Shown: piece after piece, positions 23,296-33,633 of the stretch
How the letters are laid out: the number at the start of each line of letters is the position of its first letter
Position numbering within the stretch: position 1 is the first letter of the stretch
DNA from: Bolinopsis microptera
Lineage: Eukaryota; Ctenophora; Tentaculata; Lobata; Bolinopsidae
Assembly (NCBI RefSeq): GCF_026151205.1
Contig: NC_087081.1
Location: 11,781,113 to 11,845,112 of the forward strand
Direction of reading: 5' to 3'
DNA length: 64,000 nt
Made by a program: the position numbers and the translations under genes
The notes under the pieces: model-generated
Told to the model about the DNA's origin: nothing
Seen by the model: the letters and a program-made list of their open reading frames with translations, nothing else
The model's database searches: none

Positions 23296-23589
23296 AAATA
23301 GATTAACTTCCTTATTATATACAGTCTTATTACGTGTTCGAAACAGTTTTTCGCCAATATCTCGTCAGGGGCGCATTTTAACCTTATTATATGTCATAGG
23401 AGTGATTTGAAATCAGCGTACAAAATACATCGATTTAAGTTTCAACTGTCGGGGGCCCTGGCCCTTTTATTTAAAACAAGCTCGAAGCTTGATCAAGATT
23501 GACTTTAAAGTAATTTAGCACGTACGCTCAATTAAGCTTCTTTGTTCTCGCCACATGCAAGTTGCCTCACATTCAACATTGTTTCATTT

Positions 23590-24960
23590 TGCCTCACGTT
23601 ATGTGCCCTATACTACCCGGGCCCGGCCGGGTAGGGCCCATAATACGTGATCAGCACAAAATGTAAAAATTTTATGTAAGCCCAGCCGGCCAGCCGTGGG
23701 CCTTACCCGCTGCGCACGAGTGCGTGGTCGTATAAGTGTATAATTTATATTTGTTTCATTTGTTTATTTTTCTCCAATACTGGCATCACTTATATCACGT
23801 TGCGACCCCCACGGCCGTTTCACTATGGTCCTGACGATACAGGGGAGCCGCGCACTCGTGCGCGGCGGGTCATACAACGTATGACAAGGCATCACTTACC
23901 TGATATGAGGACCCCAGGCTTTAATGTTGGTAAACAATAGAGATTAGACGGAATGACAGGCTGAGCGCGGCCCAGTAAGGCATCACCCGATTATTGTTCG
24001 GCAGTGTCACTTGATGCTTGATATCACTGTTATTGAAGTTAATGCCGACATCGGGATTCCCGAATACTGGGATGATTACGTAACCCCCACGCGACGGTCG
24101 TTTCACTATGTAGAGTTTTTATTGATTCACGGTGTCAGATGTCAATCCTTCGCATCTCTAATTTCGCCGATCTGCATACGGTTGCGAGAAGATGCGCGGC
24201 GGCGCGGCCCAGTAGTGCATAGCGCTACAAAGTTTTTACGATACAGGGGTAGCCGCGCAATCGTGCTCGGCGGGTTATATACAACGTATGACAAAAAAGT
24301 TTAAATTCCCGACTTGGAAATTTTCTCAATTTTCTTAATTCCCGATAATTGGGAATTTTTAATATCTGTATTAATATATTAAGTTCTAATTGTAAATTTT
24401 AGAATATTCGAATGAATTTACTTCAATATAAATATGGTTACACGGCCCGGTATTGCTCTATCCAAAGCCCTCTGATCTCACTTGCAGTAGCGCGCGACCG
24501 CCGTAGGCGGTAGGAGGCACAAAACATTTTAGTTCTACTTGTGAAACAAGCGCGTCACGTAGACTCATGGCTATACTAGGTGAAGGCCCGGTACATAGCG
24601 TTAATCAGGTTTTCGAACGTCGTGGAGACTGTTAGCCAGTATTGTGTATCATGTATATCGTCAAGGTTAAGAAAAACAAAAATAAAACGCTATATGAGTT
24701 TCTAGACGAAACAAAAGGTTAATCCAGCAGTCTTGAATGCTGAAACCCAGCCAGCCAAAAAAGTACCAACACGTACTATCTCTATTAATTCTAAAATGGA
24801 CATGAGTTGTTTCCCCCAACCAGGGGTTAAGTTGTATCACGTGGTGACCCCCACGGTCGCCCCTACGGTGACCCCACGGTCGCCCCCACGGTGACCCCAC
24901 GGTCGCTTCACTAAAGCGTCTTCGACGCTACAGGGGGAGCCGGTCATACAACGTATGACA
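23590..24960. repeat. Hairpin repeat copies 3-5 and GC-rich palindromes
   Basis: Three further copies of the hairpin family: about 23788-23886 (GCCGCGCACTCGTGCGCGG), 24070-24292 (diverged, GCCGCGCAATCGTGCTCGG) and 24832-24960, in which CACGGTCGCC/CGGTGACCCC is locally repeated and the large hairpin is deleted. Near 23612-23642 a separate palindrome, ACCCGGGCCCGGCCGGGT, forms another strong stem. CpG-rich, in contrast to the A+T-rich surroundings. Confidence 0.7.
24432..24512. repeat. AGTAGCGCGCGACCGC repeat (pair with 27.3 kb)
   Basis: About 70 bp, including TTGCTCTATCCAAAGCCCTC and CTTGCAGTAGCGCGCGACCG, matches 27292-27347 beyond the actin 1 promoter. The GACCGCCGTAGGCGGT end is a small hairpin. 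Confidence 0.65.
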
Positions 24961-25450
24961 AGGGTTAAGGGGAAGATCCTGGCATTTATGGACTAAATCA
25001 CAAAATCACTATAGATCACCATATTCATGATCAAAAGATCGGTCCTGTGCCTGCTCGATCTGATACAATACCTCCACGAGATAACATCATGTGACGGTCA
25101 AGTGATATGCCGAGAAGTCCAAGGTTTTTGCATTTTGGTAAGATACAAGTACCCACATGCATAAACAACCAGCCATGTGACCTGTCCTATGGGCATGGCT
25201 ATTTACTAGCTCTAATGAGCTGTGAGCCCTACTTTTGGATTCTAAGTGTTAAGGTCGCAGGGGAATATTAAAATTGTAATCCCTCCTTTTATATGTTATA
25301 AACGACATCTGAACCCTACCCAGTGATTTCAAGATAATTTTATTTTATTATCCTAGTCCGCTGAAACCAGTAAACCACGTGTAGGCATGGCAATATCAAC
25401 ACGAGGTCGAGTCATGTGCCATGTCAATTGTCAGGGTGATATCGCTATTC
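24961..25450. other. 3' flank of actin gene 1
   Basis: No gene. The stretch from about 25300 on belongs to the repeated actin unit. TAGTCCGCTGAA at 25354-25365 is the empty-site counterpart of the LINE target near actin gene 4. Confidence 0.5.
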
Positions 25451-25471
25451 CAATAATAAATAAGATACCCA

Positions 25472-25477
25472 TTTATT
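25472..25477 (-). terminator. Polyadenylation signal AATAAA, actin gene 1
   Basis: TTTATT on the plus strand, about 140 bp after the stop codon, in a conserved CCCATTTATTGCAAG context also found at 28249-28254 and 40280-40285. In the copy next to actin gene 2 (about 28460) the hexamer is changed to AATGAA. Confidence 0.6.
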
Positions 25478-25617
25478 GCAAGTACATTTAGAAACAATCG
25501 TTAAAATTACAAAATAGATAGAAAAAAATCATGTAAGACTCAAAAATAAAACATCCACTCCAAAAACCTGAAACTGTCCAACTACAGTACAATAAATCAT
25601 TCGGCCTGTCCTTAGAC

Positions 25618-26479
25618 TTAGGTGCATTTCCTGTGGACAATCCCGGGTCCAGATTCGTCATACTCCTCCTTGGAGATGCACATCTCCTGGAAGGTGGACA
25701 GAGAAGCAAGGATAGATCCTCCAATCCAGACGGAGTATTTTCTCTCTGGAGGTGCAATGATCTTAATCTTCATGGTGGGTGAAGCCAGGGCAGTAATATC
25801 CTTCTCCATCCTGTCAGCGATTGATGGGAACATGGTGCTTCCTCCGGAGAGGACAATGTTGGCGTACAAATCCTTCCTGATGTCAACATCGCACTTCATG
25901 ATAGAGTTGTAGCAAGTCACGTCTATACCGTCAGACTCCATACCGAGCACTGAAGGCTGGAAGAGGGCCTCTGGGCACCTGAATCGCTCGTTTCCAATGG
26001 TAATGGCCTGTCCGTCAGGAAGTTCGTATGACTTTTCGAGAGAGCTGGAGCTGGCAGCAGTCTGCATCTCCTGGTCAAAGTCTAAGGCGACGTAGCAAAG
26101 CTTCTCCTTGATATCCCTGACGATTTCCCTCTCGGCGGTGGTGGTAAAAGCATAACCTCTCTCGGCCAGGATCTTCATGAGATATTCGGTAAGATCACGT
26201 CCAGCAAGATTAATACGGAGGATGGCGTGGGGGAGGGCATAACCTTCAGAGATTGGAACTGTGTGGGAGACACCATCTCCAGAATCCAGGACGACACCAG
26301 TGGCTCGGCCAGAAGCGTACAGGGACAGGACAGCCTGGATAGCGACGTACATGGCGGGTGTGTTGAAGGTCTCGAACATGATCTGGGTCATCTTCTCTCT
26401 GTTGGCTTTGGGGTTCATGGGAGCTTCGGTCAGAATGACGGGGTGTTCCTCTGGGGAAACCTTCAGCTCGTTGTAAAAG

Positions 26480-26515
<36 letters not shown>

Positions 26516-26727
26516 GTGACAATTCCATGCTCGATGGGGTACTTCAGGCTGAGGATACGGCTCTTGCTCTGGGCTTCGTCTCCGACGAAGGACTCTTTCT
26601 GTCCCATGTTGGATCGTCCAACAATGGAAGGAAAGACAGCTTGGGGAGCGTCATCTCCGGCATAGCCGGCCTTTACCATACCAGACCCATTGTCCACAAC
26701 CAGGACAGCTTCATCCTCCTCATCCAT
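25618..26727 (-). CDS. Actin gene 1, intronless, D-loop shortened
   Basis: A 369-residue actin (the family norm is about 375-377) that polymerises into cytoskeletal filaments in other animals. All main blocks are present: [10 protein letters not shown] phosphate loop 1, [11 protein letters not shown] phosphate loop 2, YPIEHG with His73, and [10 protein letters not shown] at the C-terminus. Oddities: seven residues of the DNase I-binding loop (about residues 40-46) are missing, leaving VGRSNMGQK; Tyr166 is Ser (PISEGYALP); Arg28 is Gln; and the last residue is Thr instead of the near-universal Phe. It is the closest of the four to standard actin in subdomains 3-4. The start ATG is the only in-frame ATG before the acidic N-terminus and follows a conserved leader. 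Confidence 0.95.
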
Positions 26728-26806
26728 GTTGCAGGTTAGATAAGTGTTGGATCAAGATCAACAAGAGGAAGTACAATAAACTGTGCTTCTCTCCTCTGCT
26801 CTTATG

Positions 26807-26815
26807 TTTATATAG
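26807..26815 (-). promoter_or_regulatory. TATA box of actin gene 1
   Basis: CTATATAAA on the minus strand, about 85 bp upstream of the ATG, in a block (GAGCAGAGGAGAGAAGCACA just downstream) that is nearly identical in all four actin promoters. Confidence 0.75.
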
Positions 26816-26935
26816 CAGTATTACCTCGTGAGATCACCTGACCAGTCAGTCTTCTCTCTTAATGGCTCTCCTAATGTCACATGGTCGCAGCTGCTCGCGA
26901 TCCCAGTGAAAGATACATTTTATGCACTTTTTTAA

Positions 26936-26945
26936 CCATATATGG
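26936..26945 (-). promoter_or_regulatory. CArG box (SRF site) of actin gene 1
   Basis: CCATATATGG is a perfect CC(A/T)6GG site about 125 bp upstream of the TATA box. SRF/MADS factors bind such sites in many animal actin promoters. The segment holding it is absent from the otherwise matching promoters of genes 2 and 4. Confidence 0.65.
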
Positions 26946-27966
26946 ACGCGAGGATTCGAGGAAGCGACCTACATGTAAGTTCAATTAAGTAAGTCATGTA
27001 AACACGGATATATCTGTGTTGTGGCACATGACACCCACATGACCGCTGCTCGCTCTCACATTAGATACAAGCACGATCACGTGATATTCCTCCAAAAACA
27101 TTCACGAAGAAGTATCCCCTAGTTGTTTGAGTGGCATCACACACATCTCTTGTACGACGTAACAGGTTCCACTTCCTTCATTCCACTCGGTTTAATTATA
27201 ACTGTCGTACTGCATCTCGGGCTGTCAAATCCTTACATCTACATAACTAATTAACGATAAATGTGAATATAAATCAGGTTATATATGTCCAAAAGATTGC
27301 TCTAACCAGAGCCCTCTCGCTTGCAGTAGCGCGCGACCGCAGTACGCGTATAACTATACACAATAAACATGGCTATGTGAATCCAAAAGATGCTATGTAG
27401 GCTCCCGAGGACTGCTCAGTCCTGTATGATCAACCAAAAAAGAAAAACTGTACGTAAAATCATGCTGCAAAAATACAAACCAGCAACGGTTTAGATTAGC
27501 ACGATTGACGGTACAGAGAGGTTTTATTTATTACAAATGTGAATATATCTTAACCCCACTGATTAATTGTGGAAATCCATAAAATGAAAGTACAGCAGGC
27601 TATCACAGTATCGGTTCGATTTTGAATGTGCCTTTGGTGCAGTTTCTATGAAAATCGATAAGGCCCTAATATCGTGTGGTTAAGGTTTTTCAGTTTCAGA
27701 CCAATCCACTTTAGTAATTCCTGATTACTAAAATCTGCCGAGATTTACTGAACTCCAACTACAAACATTGGCGATTTTAGTATTAAAAAATATGTAGAAT
27801 TTTCGAAATTTAAAATGAACACCCTCGATTAATCCGCAACCTTTTACGATGTTCACAACTAAAGATAGTCGAAAAACAAGAGAGGTGGTAAAAAGTGGTA
27901 AAAGTGGCAAAAAGTGACCTTAAGACACGTGGAAAAGGCACCTAATGGGACGGAAGCTTCTTGTGT

Positions 27967-28036
27967 CGGTAGATCGATTTTTTTAGACAGATCTGTCTGT
28001 ACTCCTTTTTTTAGACAGATCTGTCCGTACTCCTTT
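27967..28036. repeat. Duplicated AGACAGATCTGTC palindrome
   Basis: Two tandem copies of a unit starting TTTTTTTAGACAGATCTGTC and ending GTACTCC. A single copy occurs at the matching place near actin gene 4 (39396-39425). Confidence 0.7.
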
Positions 28037-28224
28037 TAATAAAGCAATTCTACAACGAGATCTGAACCCAGTGATTTCAAGATAATTTCATATAATTATT
28101 AATTAACCACGTGCAGTTGTGCCATGTCAATTGTCAATTGTCAGGCGATAACGCTATTCCAATATGAATAAGATAATTAGATTATGTAGTTTGCTGATCA
28201 GTTTCGATCGATAGAAATAAAATA

Positions 28225-28425
28225 AAATAAAAAAGTGTTTACCCATTTATTGCAAGTACATTTAGCAACAATCGTTAAAATGACAAAACAGATGGAAAAA
28301 ATCATGTAAGACTCAGAAATAAAACATCCACTCCAAAGTCCAAAAGCCTAAAATGTCCAACTACGGTCCAATAAATCATTCGGTCTGTCCTGTGGACGGC
28401 TGCACGACCTGTCAATTGTCAGGGT
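28225..28425 (-). pseudogene. Extra actin 3' end fragment
   Basis: A second copy of the actin 3' untranslated region, from the AATAAA region up to CCGAATGATTTATTGGACC, joined directly to CGTCCACAGGACAG. It thus contains a remnant of the last His-Arg codons, but the terminal Lys-Cys-Thr codons are lost. It probably came from unequal crossing-over within the array. Confidence 0.6.
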
Positions 28426-28599
28426 GATAACGCTATTCCAATAATAAATAAGATACCCATTCATTGCAAGTACATTTAGCAACAATCGTTAAAATTACAA
28501 AATAGATAGAAAAAAATCATGTAAGAAATAAAACATCCAATCCAAAAACCTAAAACTGTCCAACTGCAGTGCAATAAATCATTCGGCCTGTCCTTAGAC

Positions 28600-29461
28600 T
28601 TAGGTGCATTTCCTGTGGACAATCCCGGGTCCAGATTCTTCATACTCCTCCTTGGAGATCCACATCTGCTGGAAGGTGGACATAGAAGCAAGGATAGATC
28701 CTCCAATCCAGACGGAGTGTTTTCTATCTAGAGGAGCAATGGTCTTGATCTTCATGGTGGGTGGAGCCAGGGCGGTGATTTCCTTCTCCATCCTGTCAGC
28801 GATTCCTGGGAACATGGTGCTTCCTCCGGAGAGAACAATGTTGGCGTACAAATCCTTCCTGATGTCAACATCGCACTTCATGATAGAGTTGTAGCAAGTC
28901 ACGTCTATACCGTCAGACTCCATACCGAGCACTGAAGGCTGGAAGAGGGCCTCTGGGCACCTGAATCGAGTGTTTCCAATAGTGATGACATTTCCGTCAG
29001 GAAGTTCGTAGGACTTCCTGAGAGAGCTGGAGCTGGCAGCAATCTGCATCTCCTGCTCAAAGTCCATGGCGACGTAGCAAAGCTTCTCCTTCACATCAAT
29101 GACGATTTCCCTCTCGACGGGGGCGGTAAAAGCATAACCTCTCTCGGTCAGGATCTTTATAAGATATCCGGTAAGATCACGTCCAGCAAGATCAATACGG
29201 AGGATGGCGTGGGGGAGGGCATTACCTTCATAGATAGGGACTGTGTGAGAGACACCATCTCCAGAATCCAGGACGACACCAGTGCTTCGGCCAGAAGCGA
29301 ACAGGGACAGGACAGCCTGGACAGCGACGTACATGGCGGGTGTGTTGAAGGTCTCAAACATGATCTGGGTCATCTTCTCTCTGTTGGCTTTGGGGTTCAT
29401 GGGAGCTTCAGTCAGCAGGATGGGGTGGTCCTCTGGGGCAACTCTCAGCTCGTTGTAGAAG

Positions 29462-29497
<36 letters not shown>

Positions 29498-29757
29498 GTG
29501 ACAATTCCATGCTCGATGGGGTACTTCAGCCTGAGGATACCTCTCTTGCTTTGGACTTCGTCTCCGACGTAGGAGTCTTTTTGTCCCATGCCGACCATGA
29601 CACCTTGATGTTTGGGTCGTCCAACAATGGAAGGAAAGACAGCTCGGGGAGCGTCATCTCCGGCAAAGCCGGCCTTCACCATACCAGACCCATTGTCCAC
29701 GACCAGGGCAGCTACATCCTGAGAATCCTCATCCATGAAATCATCGACATCATCCAT
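28600..29757 (-). CDS. Actin gene 2, intronless, full D-loop
   Basis: 385 residues. The N-terminus is extended and acidic ([20 protein letters not shown]), about ten residues longer than normal. It is the only copy with standard landmarks throughout the nucleotide site: [10 protein letters not shown], a complete D-loop ([13 protein letters not shown]), YPIEHG and [11 protein letters not shown]. It shares derived changes with genes 3 and 4 ([41 protein letters not shown] in common with gene 3), so it belongs to a subfamily separate from gene 1. It ends RKCT like gene 1. It is the best candidate for a working member, together with gene 1. Confidence 0.95.
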
Positions 29758-29847
29758 GGTTAGATAAGTGTTGGATCAAGATCAACCAGAGGAATTGAAA
29801 TTTGTGTGTTTGCTATAAACTGTGCTTCTCTCCTCTGCTCTTCTGAT

Positions 29848-29854
29848 TATATAG
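29848..29854 (-). promoter_or_regulatory. TATA box of actin gene 2
   Basis: CTATATA on the minus strand in the conserved promoter block, about 90 bp upstream of the ATG. Confidence 0.7.
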
Positions 29855-30925
29855 CAGCATTACCTCGTGAGATCACCTGACCAGTCAGTCTTCTCTCCTA
29901 ATGGCTCTCTTAATGTCACATGGTCGCAGCTGCTCGCAATCCCAGGGAAAGGTCCATTTTATGCACTTTTACATGTAAGACGTACATGTAAGTTCAATTA
30001 AGTAAGTCATGTAAACACGGATATATCTGTGTTGTGGCACATGACACCCACATGACCGCTGCTCGCTCTCACATTGGATACAAGCACGATCACGTGATAT
30101 TCCTCCAAAAACATTCACGAAGAAGTATTCCCTAGTTGTTTGAGTGGCATAACAGGTTCCACTTCCTCTATTCCACTCGGTTTAATTATAACTGTCGTAC
30201 TGCATCTCGGCTGATGCTGTCAAATCCTTACATCTACATAACTAATTAACGATAAATGTGAATATAAATCAGGTAATATGTCCAAAAGATGCTATGTAGG
30301 CTCACGAGGACTGCTCAGTCCTGTATGATCAACCAAAAAAGCAAAACTGTACGTAAAAACATGCTGCAAAAATACAAACCAGCAACGGTTTGGATAAGCA
30401 TGATTGACGGTACAGAGAGGTTTTATTTATTACAAATGTGAATATATCTTAACCCCACTGTTTAATCATGGAAATCCATAAAATGATAGTACAGCAGGCT
30501 ATCGCAGTATCGGTTCGATCTTGAATGTGCCTTTGGTGCAGTTTCTGTGAAAATCGATAAGGCTCTAATATCGTGTGGTTAACGTTTTTCAGTTTCAGAC
30601 CTTTCCACTTAAGTAATTCCTGATTATTAAATCTGCTGAGATTTACTTAACTCCAACTACAAACATTGGCGATTTTAGTATTTATGAAACGAAAAATTGA
30701 CGGATTTTCTTTGAAAAGCATTTTTCTCCACGTTTCATGCAATTTGATTACTCATGTTGCCTTTAATCTGCAACCTTTTACGATGTTCAAAACTAAAGAT
30801 ATTCGAAAAAAAGAGAGGTGGTAAAAAGTGGTAAAAGTTGCAAAAAATCATGTAAGACTCAGAAATAAAACATCCACTCCAAAAGCATAAAACTGTCCAA
30901 CTACGGTCCAATAAATCTTGAACAG

Positions 30926-31580
30926 GCCCCCTATTTTTAGGGGTCAGATCATGTGACGTCTAATTAGTGATGTGACGTCTAATTAGTGATGTGACGTCTA
31001 ATTAGTGATGCGACGTCTAATTAGTGATGTGACCTATAATTAGTGATGTGACGTATAATTAGTGATGTGACGTCTAATTAGTGATGTGACGTCTAATTAG
31101 TGATGTGACCTATAATTAGTGATGTGACCTATAATTAGTGATGTGAACCACCAGTTATGATTTACAGAACATGTGAACTCTAACCTATATCTATCCCAGA
31201 TTTACTCCTAGCCCTTACTTTTGATTTAAACGTGGAGTCGGGTATGGCTAGTCCTTCACCTCTTAGCGGATGTCTTACCAACACTCAACCTGTCGATATG
31301 AAAGTCAGTAATGACTTGCCTTTGGCACGTACGTCTCACATCCCTAAATACGAGAAACCCCCTTAAGCAAGAGCTCCCGTCCCTTATGTGATATACGAGT
31401 CGACTGTCGAGCGGTTAAATCTTAAAGATCATGTTTACTTCTTAATGCACAGCTATGGTGTACAGAGATGACATGTGAGCTCTACCCTGTATCTTGCCCA
31501 TTTCTAGGTCAGTTAAATTCTACTGATGGATATCATTACTAATTATACGTCACTAATTAGGGACCCCTAATAATGGGGGC
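30926..31580. mobile_element. TIR element abutting actin gene 3, with 19-bp repeats
   Basis: The left end GCCCCCTATTTTTAGGGGTC and the inverted right end GCCCCCATTATTAGGGGTC form TIRs. Just inside the left end are about ten tandem copies of GTGACGTCTAATTAGTGAT (about 30951-31145), and a single inverted copy lies just inside the right end (about 31536-31560). It separates actin gene 3 from its 3' untranslated region (30840-30925). A rearranged copy with the same right end sits at the same place beside actin gene 4 (about 40415-40741), so the insertion predates that duplication. No target duplication was identified. Confidence 0.7.
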
Positions 31581-32451
31581 ATGGAAGTCGGCCTTCCCTG
31601 TGGACAATCCCGGGTCCAGATTCGTCATAATCCGCCTCGGAGATCCACATCTGCTGGAAGGTGGACATAGAAGCAAGGATAGATCCTCCATTCCAGACGG
31701 AGTATTCTCTCTCTGGAGGTGCAATGATTTTGATCTTCATGGTGGGTGGAGCCAGGGCGGTGATTTCCTTCTCCATCCTGTCAGCGATTCCTGGGAACAT
31801 GGTGCTTCCTCCGGAGAGGACAATGTTGGCGTACAAATCCTTCCTGATGTCAACATCGCACTTCATGATAGAGTTGTAGCAAGTCACGTCTATACCGTCA
31901 GACTCCATACCGAGCACTGAAGGCTGGAAGAGGGCCTCTGGGCACCTGAATCGAGTGTTTCCAATAGTGATGACATTTCCGTCAGGAAGTTCGTAGGACT
32001 TCCTGAGAGAGCTGGAGCTGGCAGCAGTCTGCGTCTCCTGCTCAAAGTCCATGGCGACGTAGCAAAGCTTCTCCTTCACATCAATGACGATTTCCCTCTC
32101 GTCGGGGGCGGTTAAACCATAACCTCTCTCGGTCAGGATCTTAATGAGATATTCGGTAAGATCACGTCCAGCAAGATCAATACGGAGGATAGCGTGGGGG
32201 AGGGCATTACCTTCATAGATAGGGACTGTGTGAGAGACACCATATCCAGAATCCAGGACGACACCAGTGGTTCGGCCAGAAGCGTACAGGGACAGGACAG
32301 CCTGGATAGCAACGTACATGGCGGGTGTGTTGAAGGTCTCGAACATGATCTCGGTCATCTTCTCTCTGTTGGCTTTGGGGTTCATGGGAGCTTCAGTCAG
32401 CAGGACGGGGTCGTCCTCTGGGGCAACTCTCAGCTCGTTGTAGAAGATGTA

Positions 32452-32482
<31 letters not shown>

Positions 32483-32733
32483 GTGACAATTCCATTCTCG
32501 ATGGGGTACTTCAGGCTGAGGATATCTCTCCTGCTCTGGGCTTCGTGTCCGACGTAGAAGTCTTTCTGTGCCATGCCGGGTCGTCCAACAATGGAAGGAA
32601 AGACAGATCGGGGAGCATCATCTCCGGCAAAGCCAGCCTTTACCATACCAGACCCATTGTCCAAAACCAGGGCAGCTACATCCTGAGAATCCTCAATGGA
32701 TGAGGATTCAATGGATGAGGATTCATCATCCAT
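31567..32733 (-). CDS. Actin gene 3, strongly altered and transposon-ended
   Basis: 388 residues. The N-terminus carries a 15-bp in-frame duplication ([10 protein letters not shown]). Seven D-loop residues are missing (VGRPGMAQK). His73, methylated in most actins, is Asn (PIENGIV). Asp157 of phosphate loop 2 is Tyr (DSGYGVSHT). WIGGS is WNGGS. The normal end after VHR is replaced by a nine-residue tail, EGRLPCPHY, whose last codons and TAG stop lie in the TIR of the adjoining element. The frame is intact for its whole length, but so many invariant positions are lost that it is either a decaying gene or an actin with a different job. In known actins Asp157 and His73 act in ATP binding, hydrolysis and phosphate release. 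Confidence 0.88.
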
Positions 32734-32821
32734 GGTTAGATAAACGTTAGATCAAGATCAACAAGAGGAAGTGAAGTTTGCGTGTTTGCAATAAACTGTG
32801 CTTCTCTCCTCTGCTCTCCTG

Positions 32822-32830
32822 TTTATATAG
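32822..32830 (-). promoter_or_regulatory. TATA box of actin gene 3
   Basis: CTATATAAA in the conserved promoter block. Homology with the other promoters ends near 32885, so gene 3 has lost the distal promoter that the other three share. Confidence 0.65.
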
Positions 32831-32889
32831 CAGCATTACCTCGTGAGATCACCTGACCAGTCACTCTTCTCTCCTAATGGCTCCAGTAT

Positions 32890-33620
32890 ATGGACTAGCG
32901 TAAGTATGGAGTAGCCTATTGTGTCCTACAATTTCTAAACGGTTCTCGTTTCCAAAATTTATATCGCTGATATTCACTTCTTGGCCGATGCATGATCATG
33001 TAATTTTTGTAATACCATCTGTAACAGAACCATTTCCCCATTAATTAAGATCCCCCATGGTTAGTAGGAGTGCAGCGAATTTATTTAATTACAATTACGT
33101 GAGGCATCAGTTACAGTATAGGATTGCTAACAAATTTGCTTGGAATCTGTCCTAATTAGATTCCAGTCAGAGCGGGTTCAGGGTCCCGACTCCCCAATCA
33201 TGACTCTAATTTGATGATCCAATCCAGCCAACATTCCAATTTCTGAGTAATAGTAACAAAATTGCCTTTTAGTGTAACTGATTCAATTTTACATTTTGAT
33301 AGACACACTGGATCGTGTCCCTTCCCTCTCTATCCTGCACCTTTGAGAATGACCAGTTCAAGGGAATATGACATATAAGTAAAACACGAAATGAAAGTAT
33401 TGAGTAAAGTGAGAGTATCTAATGTATATAATTGTAAACGGTAATAGTGCTCAATGTAAGTACTGTTAAGTTGTGATAAAATAATGTTAATGTTACAAGG
33501 TAATAAATTATAATATACCATAAATAATCAATGAACAAGTACATTGTACAACTGATAGTAGGATAACCATCGATTAAAATAAACATGCTGCTAAGATATC
33601 ATATTAGGCAATAGGCATGC
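32890..33620. other. Spacer, no feature
   Basis: Unique-looking A+T-rich sequence after the actin unit breaks off. The 63-codon frame on the minus strand (33330-33521) has no recognisable content. Confidence 0.4.
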
Positions 33621-33633
33621 GAATACGATGCGT

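Larger units (their letters stand above)
26728..27960. other. Actin unit 1 promoter and distal flank
   Basis: Conserved upstream sequence (from 26740) matching 29760-30290 and 41905-42500, followed by a distal flank (27440-28100) that recurs at 30300-30850 and 39060-39480. Includes the CG-rich repeat at 27292-27347. No other gene. Confidence 0.6.

Noticed and set aside
26227-26739. 170-codon plus-strand frame opposite actin 1 (and similar at 29209-29763, 32194-32703, 41355-41885)
   Set aside because: Mirror frames forced by the codon use of the real actin genes on the minus strand; they have no domain and diverge with the actin sequence.
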